Shown here: positions 25,223 through 36,979 of the stretch, piece by piece
How positions within the stretch are numbered: position 1 is the stretch's first letter
Layout: the number at the start of each line of letters is the position of its first letter
Source: Rubinisphaera margarita
GTDB lineage: Bacteria; Planctomycetota; Planctomycetia; Planctomycetales; Planctomycetaceae
Length of the DNA: 64,000 nt
Direction: 5' to 3'
NCBI RefSeq assembly: GCF_022267515.1
Contig: NZ_JAKFGB010000012.1
Location: 434,001-498,000 of the forward strand
Notes under the pieces: generated by a model
Databases searched by the model: none
Seen by the model: only the letters and a program-made list of their open reading frames with translations
Told to the model about the DNA's origin: nothing
Made by a program: the position numbers and the translations under genes

Positions 25223-26713
25223 ATGAGTCAATCGGGTGAATCCACCGGCGTTGATCGTCGTGATTTCATGAAAACAACTGGTACGGCTGCTGCTATGGCG
25301 GCCGGCCTGAGCACTTTCGCCACGACCGCTGCCAGTGCAGCCGGCAGTAACGAGCGAATCCGCATTGGGTTCATCGGTCCCGGGGGCCGCGGATTCGGCG
25401 CTCACGTCAAGACCCTCTGCCAGCAGAAGAACGAAGGCTCCAACATCGATCTGGTGGCTGTCGCCGACGTTTACAGCGAACAGGTCGACAAGGTCTGCGA
25501 TTACATCCAGAAAGAGAATGGAAATACGCCGGCGAAGTATGTCGACTACCGCGACATGATCGAGAAGGAGAATCTCGACGCGGTTTGTATCGGAACGCCG
25601 GATCACTGGCATGCCAAGCAGATCGTCGATTCGCTCGAAGCGGGGCTGCATGTCTACTGTGAAAAGCCAATGACGAAGTTCGTCGAAGAAGCGTTGAAAG
25701 TTGTCGACGCCTGGCGAAGCAGCGGCAAAGTGATGCAGGTCGGTGTGCAGTCGACTTCGCTGCCGGTGTGGAATCAGGTTCGCGAACTGATCAACGACGG
25801 TAAGCTCGGGAAAGTCCTGCAGTTCCAGACCGAGTACTTCCGCAACTCCGATATGGGACAATGGCGATACTACGCTCTTGAAAAGCAGATGACGCCGAAA
25901 ACCATCGACTGGAAACGCTGGCTGGGAGTCGAAGAAGGTCTCGCCGAAGACATGCCATTCGACCGCGCTGTCTACAAACAGTGGCGTCGGTTCTGGCCGT
26001 TTGGTTCGGGCATGTTTACCGACCTGTTCGTCCACCGCACGACTTCGATGCTCAAAGCAACGGGCCTGATGTACCCGGGCCGCGTGGTCGGAGCCGGCGG
26101 AATCTATCTGGAGTACGATGGCCGGGACGTTCCGGATGTTGCCACCGTGGTTGCTGACTTCAACGAAGGAGTTCAGGGACTTATCAATGCCACGATGTGT
26201 AATCAGGAGACCCGGATCAATCAGCTGATCCGTGGTCACTTTGGATCCTTCGTGTTCGGAAATGGTGAGCAGTTCGAAAGCTTCAAGTTCGTGCCTGAAC
26301 GGCCGCAGGTCACTCATGACAGCAGCCTGAAGGAAGAAGATATTGCCGTCGAAACGCCGAAGGAATCGACGACCTATCTGCACTTCAAGAACTGGGTCGA
26401 TGCCATTAACGCCAACGACCCGAAGGCCTGTAACAACCCGCCGGATCTCGGTGCAGCTGCCATCACGACCGTAATTCTGGGAGCTCGCAGCTACCGCGAA
26501 GGTCGTGTGTTCCACTTCGATGCCTCGACCGGAACGATCTCCGACGGAGACGGCAGCTGGGCGAAGAAGTGGGAAAAGAACTCCGAAGATCGTGGTTCCG
26601 CGAGCCACGTGCCCGGTTGGACCGCTGGCGATTACGGTTCCACGCTGCGTGAGCCGGACTACATGAAGCTGGCCGGACCCTGGGTAAACGGCAACCCTCC
26701 GGAAAACAGCTAG
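25223..26713 (+). CDS. Tat-exported Gfo/Idh/MocA-family oxidoreductase
   Basis: 496 residues. The N-terminus has a twin-arginine signal (DRRDFMK at 11-17, then an Ala-rich hydrophobic stretch to about 41). The NAD(P)-binding domain starts with RIGFIGPGGRG. CIGTPDHWHAKQIVDSLEAG and the EKP motif (YCEKPMTK) are the family signatures. The C-terminal part (MFTDLFVHRTTSMLKATG; GGIYLEYDGRDVPDVATV) resembles planctomycete exported members. These enzymes act on sugars or sugar derivatives using a tightly bound cofactor; the substrate is unknown. GACAGGAGAACTCC precedes the ATG. A strong terminator follows, so the gene is probably monocistronic. Confidence 0.93.
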   Translation: MSQSGESTGVDRRDFMKTTGTAAAMAAGLSTFATTAASAAGSNERIRIGFIGPGGRGFGAHVKTLCQQKNEGSNIDLVAVADVYSEQVDKVCDYIQKENGNTPAKYVDYRDMIEKENLDAVCIGTPDHWHAKQIVDSLEAGLHVYCEKPMTKFVEEALKVVDAWRSSGKVMQVGVQSTSLPVWNQVRELINDGKLGKVLQFQTEYFRNSDMGQWRYYALEKQMTPKTIDWKRWLGVEEGLAEDMPFDRAVYKQWRRFWPFGSGMFTDLFVHRTTSMLKATGLMYPGRVVGAGGIYLEYDGRDVPDVATVVADFNEGVQGLINATMCNQETRINQLIRGHFGSFVFGNGEQFESFKFVPERPQVTHDSSLKEEDIAVETPKESTTYLHFKNWVDAINANDPKACNNPPDLGAAAITTVILGARSYREGRVFHFDASTGTISDGDGSWAKKWEKNSEDRGSASHVPGWTAGDYGSTLREPDYMKLAGPWVNGNPPENS

Positions 26714-26738
26714 GCTGGATTTGTCTCCAACGAGACCC

Positions 26739-26775
26739 GAAGCCGCACGCGTTCGAGCGTGCGGCTTCTTTTTTT
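26739..26775 (+). terminator. Intrinsic terminator
   Basis: GAAGCCGCACGC (26739-26750) pairs with GCGTGCGGCTTC (26757-26768) around a 6-base loop, followed by T residues to 26775. Confidence 0.95.
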
Positions 26776-26998
26776 CATAGAGCGAGAGGGGAACCCGAGG
26801 CCGGTCAGTGGAGTCGGTCAAGCCGAACAACCGGCGTATCTGACATGTTCGGCAAACGCGGAGCGGTCGCAAAAAGCGGACTGGTCGATTCGTGATGAGA
26901 TCAGCGGCAGGGATTCTCATCTTTGGGCCGGTTCCGACCGGTCAGCCAGAGCTATATTTGTCCACGCTGCTGCCCTTCTCTTCCTTTCGGAGTGTCCG

Positions 26999-27964
26999 AT
27001 GAACCGTCCCGCTCGCATATTGATCATCGACGATGATCCCGCCTGGCGGAAATACATGCAGGTCGTGCTGTCCAGCCGAGGGCGCTACGAAGTCCGCACC
27101 GTTGCCGATCTTGAGACGGCGCTCAACAGCCTGCGGGTGGAATCTTTCGACATTGTGATGACGGATCTGCATCTGGTCGCAGAGGACCGGAGCGAAAGCA
27201 ACGGACTCGACATCATCACGATGTTGCGTCAGGAGGGACTCGAGATTCCGGTGATCGCCGTCACGGCTTATGGCGACGAAGGGAAAGTGGTCGAAGCACT
27301 CAGGCGAGGAGCTGTCAATTACCTTCCAAAGGCCAGCGTCAAGAACGAACTGTTCAGCATCGTAGAGTCGGTTTCGAAGACCGTCGCAAAACGGCATCTG
27401 AGATCTCAGTTACAGAGTTCCGTGACCCGTCTGGAAATGGCATACGAACTGACCACCGATTGCCAGCTGGTTTCTCCGTTCATCGAGGGACTCAAGTCCA
27501 ATCTTCTGGAGCATTCTCCGTTCAGCAGTCATGCGACGTCGCAGATGCTCGTGGCGACCGAAGAGGCCCTGGTGAACTCGATCGTTCACGGCAACCTGGA
27601 AGTGGACTCAAGCCTTCGAGACGAGTCCTATAGTGAATACGAAGCCCTTGTGGCGGCTCGCTCAAGCGAGGCTCCCTATTGCGATCGGCACATACGGATT
27701 GATGTCGTGATTGATCGGAGCCAGGTGCAGGTTGTCATTCAGGATGAGGGAGCTGGTTTCGACATTGCAGCGGTCGCCGATCCGCGTCAACCGGAGTTTC
27801 TCCTGCGACCCTGCGGTCGTGGACTGCTCCTGATGCGAACCTTCATGGATTCGGTCGAATATACCGACCGCGGTCGCTGCGTGCGTTTGACCCGGATGGT
27901 GCCGCAATCCGTCGACTCGACCCGAGTTGGTCAGAAGAATGCACGCCCCGTCGTGTGGGCCTGA
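26999..27964 (+). CDS. Response regulator receiver domain fused to an RsbW-like HATPase
   Basis: 321 residues from ATG 26999 (CGGAG 6 bases upstream). Receiver domain at 1-~125: acidic pair in IIDDDPAW, phosphoacceptor Asp56 in VMTDLHL, Thr/Ser switch in AVTAYG, and conserved Lys in YLPKAS. After a short helical linker comes a GHKL ATPase domain (about 155-300). It shows the N box in EEALVNSIVHGN, the G1 box in DEGAGFD and the G2 box in GRGLLLM. The absence of a dimerisation/phosphoacceptor His region and the EEALVNS-type N box point to the anti-sigma/serine-kinase (RsbW/SpoIIAB) group. It may phosphorylate a STAS antagonist under control of a histidine kinase. The nearest STAS gene is at 790. 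Confidence 0.85.
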   Translation: MNRPARILIIDDDPAWRKYMQVVLSSRGRYEVRTVADLETALNSLRVESFDIVMTDLHLVAEDRSESNGLDIITMLRQEGLEIPVIAVTAYGDEGKVVEALRRGAVNYLPKASVKNELFSIVESVSKTVAKRHLRSQLQSSVTRLEMAYELTTDCQLVSPFIEGLKSNLLEHSPFSSHATSQMLVATEEALVNSIVHGNLEVDSSLRDESYSEYEALVAARSSEAPYCDRHIRIDVVIDRSQVQVVIQDEGAGFDIAAVADPRQPEFLLRPCGRGLLLMRTFMDSVEYTDRGRCVRLTRMVPQSVDSTRVGQKNARPVVWA

Positions 27965-27998
27965 AGCAAACGCCCCAGGCCCAGTCGCGTTGGGAGTT

Positions 27999-31259
<3,261 letters not shown>

Positions 31260-31613
31260 GTCTTCTTCACCTTCCGTTAATTCATCAGCACCTGAAAAGA
31301 AGTCGCAGGGCGGCGTTCCGCAACTCGACCGGCGAACCGGGAGACGGAGGATCTGCGAGAGCGCCCGATGGCGCACAAAATTTGAGCCAGATTAACAGGC
31401 CTCTGCTGAGATGCAACCGTATGAGGCACGTTCAGATCGGATTGAAGGGCCTTCGAAACGGTCGTGAAATCGACATCAATGGATCGGTCTGGGGAATTCG
31501 CTCAAAATTTGTCGATGAGGCAATTTTCTCTGAGCCCGACGTTGATTTCAAACGTCAAATTCAAAGACAATTGATGCTGTTCAGAGTGTACAAAATGAAG
31601 TAGGAGTTGTCTC
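31260..31613. other. Intergenic region of about 350 bp (divergent promoters)
   Basis: Separates the divergent carB and SUMF1 lipoprotein genes, so both promoters should be here. An open frame from 31382 to 31603 (TTG start) has no ribosome binding site, and its product has no recognisable pattern. The right half is AT-rich. TAGGAG at 31601-31606 is the ribosome binding site of the lipoprotein gene. Confidence 0.5.
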
Positions 31614-33539
31614 GTGAGATGCGGGCTGATATTCGCTGCCATGTTACTGCTGACGGGATGTGAACCCGAGCAGCCGACACAATCGGTTCCGCTGTTGCCT
31701 GCTCGTCCGAACGCTCCTGCAGCCGCGCCGGCTGTTCCAGCTACGCGCCCAGCGCTCGGCCCGGTTACGAGGCCGAACAGTGTCACACCTCAGGATTCGA
31801 CAACGTCCGGGTCTCGCCCTGCGAACTCGGTTGCGAATCCGACCGCTCCAGTGATGGCTTCCGCGGATGATCCGGAAGGAACACCCGAAACGTCTTCGTC
31901 GTCAGAAGCGGCGGGAATGGACATGCCGCAGACGCCTGCGCACCAGATGATGGGAACAGCCGCGGGAGATCTGAGGGAACTCACTCGATACAAGATCAAA
32001 TTCCGCTGGTGCCCTCCCGGCGTCTTTCAGATGGGAAGTCCAGAGACCGAAGCCGGTCGCGACAGCGATGAAACCACGGTGGAAGTCGCCCTGACGAATG
32101 GCTACTGGATCGGTGAAACCGAGGTCAGCCAGGAGGTGTGGAGTGCGGTGATGGATACCAGCCCCTGGAATGATCGGGCCGGAATGAAGGCCGATCCCGC
32201 CTTGCCGGCGATCGGAATTACCTGGGAAGATGCTGCCGAGTTCTGTCGCCGACTGACGGAAATCGCCCGTGAACGGGGAGATTACCCGAGCGATGGCGAA
32301 TTTCGATTACCGACGGAAGCTCAGTGGGAATACGCCTGTCGTGCGGGAACCTCGACACGTTTCAGCTTCGGCGACGACATCGATGCGTCACTCGCGGCGG
32401 AACATGCCGAGTACAAAGCGGCGGCTGATCGTCGCTCGCGGCGAATTCCGGAACCCGTGGGACGGATCAAAGCCAATCCCTGGGGCATCTTCGATATGCA
32501 CGGCAATGTGGCCGAGTGGTGTCGGGACAACTATCAGTCTTCATTGACGGACGGAGAAGACCCCGTCTTCGAGAACGACGGTTCCGACCGTGTTCTTCGT
32601 GGCGGTGACTTCAGTAGCGAACATGTCGAAATACGATCGGCTGCCCGTGAAATGAAAACGCAACGGGCCCGCAGCGCACAGATCGGATTCCGCCCGGTGT
32701 TTGTCTTCGAAAATCCTCAAACTGCTGAGCTTGCGATGGCTCCGGAGTCGTCCCTGGTCCCGGAGATGCCCGAAGGGCTGACAGGGAATCAGGCGGGCGA
32801 AGTGCGAAAGTTCACAGCGTTCGAGATTCCCTGTGTCTGGTGTCCGCCGGGGGTGGCCATGATTGGAAGCCCCGATTCTGAAGCCGGCCGCAACGATGAT
32901 GAAACTCAGGTCGAAGTGGTGCTCGGCCCGGGCTTTTGGGTTGGGACGACCGAAGTGACTCAGGAAGTGTTCCGCAAAGTAACTGATACGCAGCCCTGGC
33001 TGGATTACGGCGAGCCAACTGACCCGCAGGCCCCGGCTGTCCACATTTCCTGGAATGCCGCCAATCGCTTCTGCAAGAACCTGACGATGTTCGCCCGATC
33101 GGCTGATCAGATTCCCCAGAACGTCGAGATTCGACTGCCCACGGAAGCCGAGTGGGAGTACTGCTGCCGCGCCGGAACTCAGACCGAGTTTTACTATGGT
33201 CACGACCCGCGCCTCCGCAACATACACAGCTACGCAGCGACCCGTGCCGGTGTCTTCGGGCCTGTGAGCCATGTGATTCATGTTGGAAAACGGGAGCCGA
33301 ATGCCTGGGGGCTTTATGACATGCACGGCAACGTAAGCGAATGGTGCTCGAATTGGTATTCGAGGGGGCTCTCTGGCGGGACGAATCCCCGTGGTCCCGC
33401 CGAGGGCGGTCAGAAGGTCCTTCGCGGGGGAAGTTGGCAGGATGATGCGAGCCTGCTACGCTCGGCGGCCCGAAATCCCCTCAACCCAGAAGAAGCGTCC
33501 CGCAAGACCGGTTTCCGTTTTGTGGTCGCTGCTGACTGA
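31614..33539 (+). CDS. Lipoprotein with two tandem SUMF1 (formylglycine-generating-enzyme-like) domains
   Basis: 641 residues from GTG 31614 (TAGGAG 7 bases upstream). The N-terminus MRCGLIFAAMLLLTGC ends in a lipobox (LLTGC), followed by a Pro/Ala/Thr-rich linker to about 110. SUMF1 domain 1 (about 123-365) and domain 2 (about 400-640) share the order FxWCPPG, MGSPxxEAGRxxDE, ETEVSQEV, RLPTEAxWEYxCRAGT, NPWGIFDMHGNVAEWC and VLRGGxx...RSAAR. The segment that carries the catalytic cysteines in true FGE has none here (RGGDFSSEHVEIRSAAR; RGGSWQDDASLLRSAAR). It is therefore probably a binding or structural module at the cell envelope, not a sulfatase-activating enzyme. Confidence 0.88.
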   Translation: MRCGLIFAAMLLLTGCEPEQPTQSVPLLPARPNAPAAAPAVPATRPALGPVTRPNSVTPQDSTTSGSRPANSVANPTAPVMASADDPEGTPETSSSSEAAGMDMPQTPAHQMMGTAAGDLRELTRYKIKFRWCPPGVFQMGSPETEAGRDSDETTVEVALTNGYWIGETEVSQEVWSAVMDTSPWNDRAGMKADPALPAIGITWEDAAEFCRRLTEIARERGDYPSDGEFRLPTEAQWEYACRAGTSTRFSFGDDIDASLAAEHAEYKAAADRRSRRIPEPVGRIKANPWGIFDMHGNVAEWCRDNYQSSLTDGEDPVFENDGSDRVLRGGDFSSEHVEIRSAAREMKTQRARSAQIGFRPVFVFENPQTAELAMAPESSLVPEMPEGLTGNQAGEVRKFTAFEIPCVWCPPGVAMIGSPDSEAGRNDDETQVEVVLGPGFWVGTTEVTQEVFRKVTDTQPWLDYGEPTDPQAPAVHISWNAANRFCKNLTMFARSADQIPQNVEIRLPTEAEWEYCCRAGTQTEFYYGHDPRLRNIHSYAATRAGVFGPVSHVIHVGKREPNAWGLYDMHGNVSEWCSNWYSRGLSGGTNPRGPAEGGQKVLRGGSWQDDASLLRSAARNPLNPEEASRKTGFRFVVAAD

Positions 33540-33556
33540 TCACGACGTCGAAACCG

Positions 33557-34639
33557 ATGAACCTGACCGCACCCGATCTCCCGCATGTTTCAGTCCTGAC
33601 ACCACGCGGGCGGGGAGCGGTTGCGGTTATCGAGTTGTACGGGAATCTGGATCGACTTGAACAGGCGGCTCGCGCAGAAGGACTTGTTTGGTTCGAAGCA
33701 CGAAATGGTCGGTCGCTGGCAGATCAGTCGCTGAACCGCATTGTCTTCGGATGCTGGGGCGATGAAGAGCTTGTCGTTTGCCGGACGGATGAGCAGCGTG
33801 TTGAAGTTCAATGCCACGGGGGCCGCTTCGCGGTTGCCCGAATCCTGGCGGACGCGAAGGCGGCGGGGGCGACGGAAGTTCGCTGGACGGAAGCGTCCCC
33901 GGATTTCCGAGCTGACTATCTCGATGCCCTGTCCCGATCTGTAACCGAACGGGCGGCTGGCTTTTTGCTTCACCAGCTGTCACTCGGCGAGAACTTCTGG
34001 CGAGCGGAGCAGTTGCAACAGCTCGATGTCGACAACCTGGCGGAATGCCGTTGCTGGCAGAAATTTGGAAGCCGTCTGACGCAGCCCTGGGATGTTGTCG
34101 TCGGGGGGCCGCCGAATGTGGGGAAGTCGTCGCTGATTAATCGGCTTGTGGGCTATGAGCGCGCGATCGTGTTTAATCAGCCGGGCACCACGCGGGATGT
34201 CGTGTCTGTCGAGACAGCGATCGATGGCTGGCCTGTCAGCTTGTCCGATACTGCCGGTCAGCGAGGTACGGCTGATGAGCTTGAAGCCCGCGGCATTGAA
34301 CAGGCGGTTAAGGCACTGCAGCGGGCTGATCTGAAGATCGTGGCGATCGACCAGAGTCAGCCCTGTGACGAATTCACTCACGAACTCATTCAGCGCTTTC
34401 CCGCTGCATTGCTCGTGCTGCACAAAGCAGATCTCCCTCGGCACGAAAGCTGGTCCAGCACCGCTATTGAAGATGCTCTTTCCGTGTCGAGTAAAACCGA
34501 TGAAGGCGTTCGAGAACTGATCAACGCTATCTCGGCAAGACTCGTCCCGGAGCTGCCTTCAGAACACGTTGTCTATCCCGTCACACTTCGACAGGAAGAA
34601 TCGCTGAACGCGGAGTTCAATCGTCGCGGCCTGGATTGA
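33557..34639 (+). CDS. MnmE/TrmE-like GTPase lacking the C-terminal catalytic motif
   Basis: 360 residues. The N-terminal part (1-~115) resembles the MnmE tetrahydrofolate-binding domain (TPRGRGAVAVIELYG, EVQCHGG). The GTPase domain has G1 GPPNVGKS (184-191), G2 GTTRD (210-214), G3 DTAG (231-234), a deviant G4 HKAD (289-292, normally NKxD) and G5 SSK (311-313). Genuine MnmE is about 450 residues and ends in CxGK with the cysteine needed for tRNA U34 modification. This protein ends about 30 residues after the G domain and has no such motif. It is probably a paralogue with another role; a normal mnmE should exist elsewhere. The stop of the SUMF1 gene is 17 bp upstream. Confidence 0.82.
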   Translation: MNLTAPDLPHVSVLTPRGRGAVAVIELYGNLDRLEQAARAEGLVWFEARNGRSLADQSLNRIVFGCWGDEELVVCRTDEQRVEVQCHGGRFAVARILADAKAAGATEVRWTEASPDFRADYLDALSRSVTERAAGFLLHQLSLGENFWRAEQLQQLDVDNLAECRCWQKFGSRLTQPWDVVVGGPPNVGKSSLINRLVGYERAIVFNQPGTTRDVVSVETAIDGWPVSLSDTAGQRGTADELEARGIEQAVKALQRADLKIVAIDQSQPCDEFTHELIQRFPAALLVLHKADLPRHESWSSTAIEDALSVSSKTDEGVRELINAISARLVPELPSEHVVYPVTLRQEESLNAEFNRRGLD

Positions 34640-34759
34640 ATCTGATTCGCTCGCCTGCGAAGCCGCCATGGAACGCTTGCTCGCCCGGTGGTATCGTTGA
34701 GGTGCGGGGAACGCGGCGTCGTGTTCCTGGTTTCCTCCGATTAGACGAGTTTATTGCCG

Positions 34760-36046
34760 ATGCCGGTCTTTCCATCGATGTATCTGGTTGCACGAACGTT
34801 TCCTCACGCGGATCTGCCGGACATCGACGTCGATGTCCGGCAGATCGTGGGGCGGTTCTGTGAAACGGCTTCGTTGAACGCGGGAGCGAGAATTGGACTC
34901 GCCGTCGGCAGCCGCGGAATCTCGGAGCAATCCCGAGTGATCACAGCCGCCGTGGCTGAACTGAGGGAGAGATCCTTCGAGCCGGTTCTGATTCCTGCGA
35001 TGGGCAGTCATGGTGGAGCCACCGCTGAAGGCCAGATGGGCGTGCTGGATACGCTCGGCATCGGCCCTGGCGCATTGGGCGTCCCTTGCTCTGCGACGAT
35101 CAAGACAGTCGTTTTGGGTGAGACGAGCACAGGCGTGCCTGTCCACGTTTCTGCCGCAGTCTCCGAAGTGGATGGTCTGATTCTTTGCAACCGGATCAAG
35201 CCTCATACGCGTTTCACGGGGGAGGTGCAGTCGGGGCTGCTGAAGATGCTGACGATTGGACTGGGCAAGCACGTCGGAGCGGCCACGTATCACGAAGCAG
35301 CGGTTGCCGTTCCGTTTGCGGAACTCATCAGAGAAGCTGTGGAGATCGTATTAGCGGGGGTGCCCTGTCTCGGAGGACTGGCGTTGATTGAGAATCAGCG
35401 AAAGCAACTGGCCGAGATCCACGGTTTGTCCGCCGGAGAATTCATCAGCCGGGAGCCGGTCCTCCTGCAGCGGGCGTCGGAGCTGGTGGCTCGGCTTCCA
35501 GTCACTGCGGTGGACCTGCTGGTGGTCGATGAGATCGGCAAGGAAATCAGTGGGACGGGAATGGACACCAACGTCATTGGGCGGAAGTACAACGATCATG
35601 TTTCCGGCCCGGACGACTGGTGCCAGACGTCGCTGATTTACGTCCGCGGTCTGACGGATGGGACACAGGGGAACGCCAACGGGATCGGAGTGGCGGAGTT
35701 CACTCGCAGAGCAGCTCTGGAACGGATCGACTGGTCAAAGACCACCGTGAACGCGATGACGGCTCGCCATCCGACGTCGGCCATGTGTCCGGTTGTCTTT
35801 GAGAATGACCGGGAGGTGTTCGAAGCCGCCCTCGGTATGTGCAGCCGGGAGCCGCGCATTGTTCATATTCGTAACACGGGAAGCCTGGAGCGCGTTTACC
35901 TCAGCGAGGCCTGTCTGGGCGATGCCCGACAAAGTGAGTTTAAGTGCGGCGTTTCGATTCGACCCGATTACTACGAGTGCGTATTCGCCGGCGGATCGCT
36001 CTTCGAGAATCTCTGTCAAGAAGATTCTGGAAAGTTTTCAGACTGA
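34760..36046 (+). CDS. Lactate racemase (LarA)-like, DUF2088-type protein
   Basis: 428 residues from ATG 34760. Motifs include GARIGLAVGSRGI, IPAMGSHGGATAEGQ (His-rich Gly loop of the LarA N-domain) and ILCNRIKPHTRFTGEVQSGLLKMLTIGLGKHVGA. A C-terminal GTGMDTNVIGR, GNANGIGVAEF and TSAMCPVVFENDRE follow. These fit the PF09861-type family that includes nickel-pincer lactate racemase LarA. The LarA Lys used to attach the pincer cofactor cannot be assigned with certainty. larB/C/E genes are absent nearby, so racemase activity is doubtful. The first 30 codons contain a perfect 36-bp palindrome. Confidence 0.72.
   Translation: MPVFPSMYLVARTFPHADLPDIDVDVRQIVGRFCETASLNAGARIGLAVGSRGISEQSRVITAAVAELRERSFEPVLIPAMGSHGGATAEGQMGVLDTLGIGPGALGVPCSATIKTVVLGETSTGVPVHVSAAVSEVDGLILCNRIKPHTRFTGEVQSGLLKMLTIGLGKHVGAATYHEAAVAVPFAELIREAVEIVLAGVPCLGGLALIENQRKQLAEIHGLSAGEFISREPVLLQRASELVARLPVTAVDLLVVDEIGKEISGTGMDTNVIGRKYNDHVSGPDDWCQTSLIYVRGLTDGTQGNANGIGVAEFTRRAALERIDWSKTTVNAMTARHPTSAMCPVVFENDREVFEAALGMCSREPRIVHIRNTGSLERVYLSEACLGDARQSEFKCGVSIRPDYYECVFAGGSLFENLCQEDSGKFSD
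34811..34846. repeat. Perfect 36-bp palindrome inside a coding sequence
   Basis: GATCTGCCGGACATCGAC (34811-34828) is followed immediately by its exact reverse complement (34829-34846), with no spacer. It lies at codons 18-29 of the LarA-like gene. Read on either strand in the matching frame it encodes DLPDIDVDVRQI. The transcript would form a very stable stem near the start of the coding region. Confidence 0.95.
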
Positions 36047-36272
36047 CTCCGGATACATCGGAATTTGTTTGTGCGTGGCGAATGTTCGCCAGTATCATAA
36101 ACAGATGGTCCGCAGCATCCCGTCCCGAGTCACTTCTGAAAAGCGCGGCCTTCGCGGCAACACGGATCGGAATTCTTAGTCCCCGCTGTGTCAGCTGCAA
36201 TCTTTCGTACGGCACCCCCAGTCGCGGGGTTGCATCCCTCGTCACATCTATATGGGAGAAGGAGAACAGCAG

Positions 36273-36761
36273 ATGAACTCTTATCGTCACCTGACCGCCC
36301 GGGATATTATGGTCCGCAAGATCATTACGCTCCGACCGCACATGGATGTGATGGAAGCCATTCGAATCCTGACGAAGTACAAGATCGCCGGTGCGCCGGT
36401 CGTCGATAACGACGGTCGCTATCTGGGGGTGCTCTCCGAAAAAAGCTGTCTGAGTCTGCTCTTGGGGATGGAATACGACAGCAATCCCACGACAGAAATC
36501 GGCTCGCATGTCGATGCGAATGCACGATTCATTTACGAAGATACCGACATGCTCAGCATCGTCGACATCTTTCTGAACGAGCCCTATCGCCGCCTGCCGG
36601 TTCTACGCAACGAAAATGAACTCGCGGGACTGGTTTGCCGACGCGATGTGCTGCGGGCGTTTTACTCCGGCATCAAACGCCATCAGAAGGATACCAGCGA
36701 TTCTGGCATTCTGTACTTCAGCAGTGTGTCGGTCCGGGAAGAGTCGACCATTATCCCGTAG
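36273..36761 (+). CDS. CBS-domain-pair protein
   Basis: 162 residues from ATG 36273 (AAGGAG 8 bases upstream). CBS 1: ARDIMVRKIITLRPHMDVMEAIRILTKYKIAGAPVVDNDGRYLGVLSE (about 8-56). CBS 2 starts at about residue 90 (DTDMLSIVDIFLNEPYRRLPVLRNENELAGLVCRRDVLRA). No additional catalytic domain is present. Stand-alone CBS pairs (Bateman modules) bind adenine nucleotides and regulate partner proteins. The neighbours give no clue to the target. The 205-bp gap upstream has no other gene, and a terminator follows at 36869. Confidence 0.88.
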   Translation: MNSYRHLTARDIMVRKIITLRPHMDVMEAIRILTKYKIAGAPVVDNDGRYLGVLSEKSCLSLLLGMEYDSNPTTEIGSHVDANARFIYEDTDMLSIVDIFLNEPYRRLPVLRNENELAGLVCRRDVLRAFYSGIKRHQKDTSDSGILYFSSVSVREESTIIP

Positions 36762-36868
36762 GACCGATGCCCGACGACACTCGTCTCCCGCAGAGCTTTT
36801 CGGCTCCGCGGAATCCTGGCTGAGTACGCCCTGCGTGCCGCTCAGAAGGAGACGTCGAATTCGACACG

Positions 36869-36909
36869 CACACGAGCAGACTGCTACCATGTCTGCTCGT
36901 GTGTTTTTT
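36869..36909 (+). terminator. Intrinsic terminator after the CBS gene
   Basis: CACACGAGCAGAC (36869-36881) pairs with GTCTGCTCGTGTG (36891-36903) around a 9-base loop, followed by six T residues (36904-36909). It overlaps the open frame upstream of the next gene, which argues that the real start of that gene is beyond it. Confidence 0.93.
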
Positions 36910-36979
36910 ATGCGCTGCATGTCGTCCATTGGGATCTTCGTATCCGGACGACTCCTCTGGCGAACAGGTCGAACGGCAA

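Noticed and set aside
31382..31603. Possible small gene of 60-73 codons before the SUMF1 lipoprotein
   Set aside because: TTG start without a ribosome binding site, no recognisable pattern, and it ends inside the ribosome binding site of the next gene.
34751..35293. Antisense frame that also reads DLPDIDVDVRQI
   Set aside because: The shared peptide is only a consequence of the perfect palindrome; the rest has no protein-like pattern.
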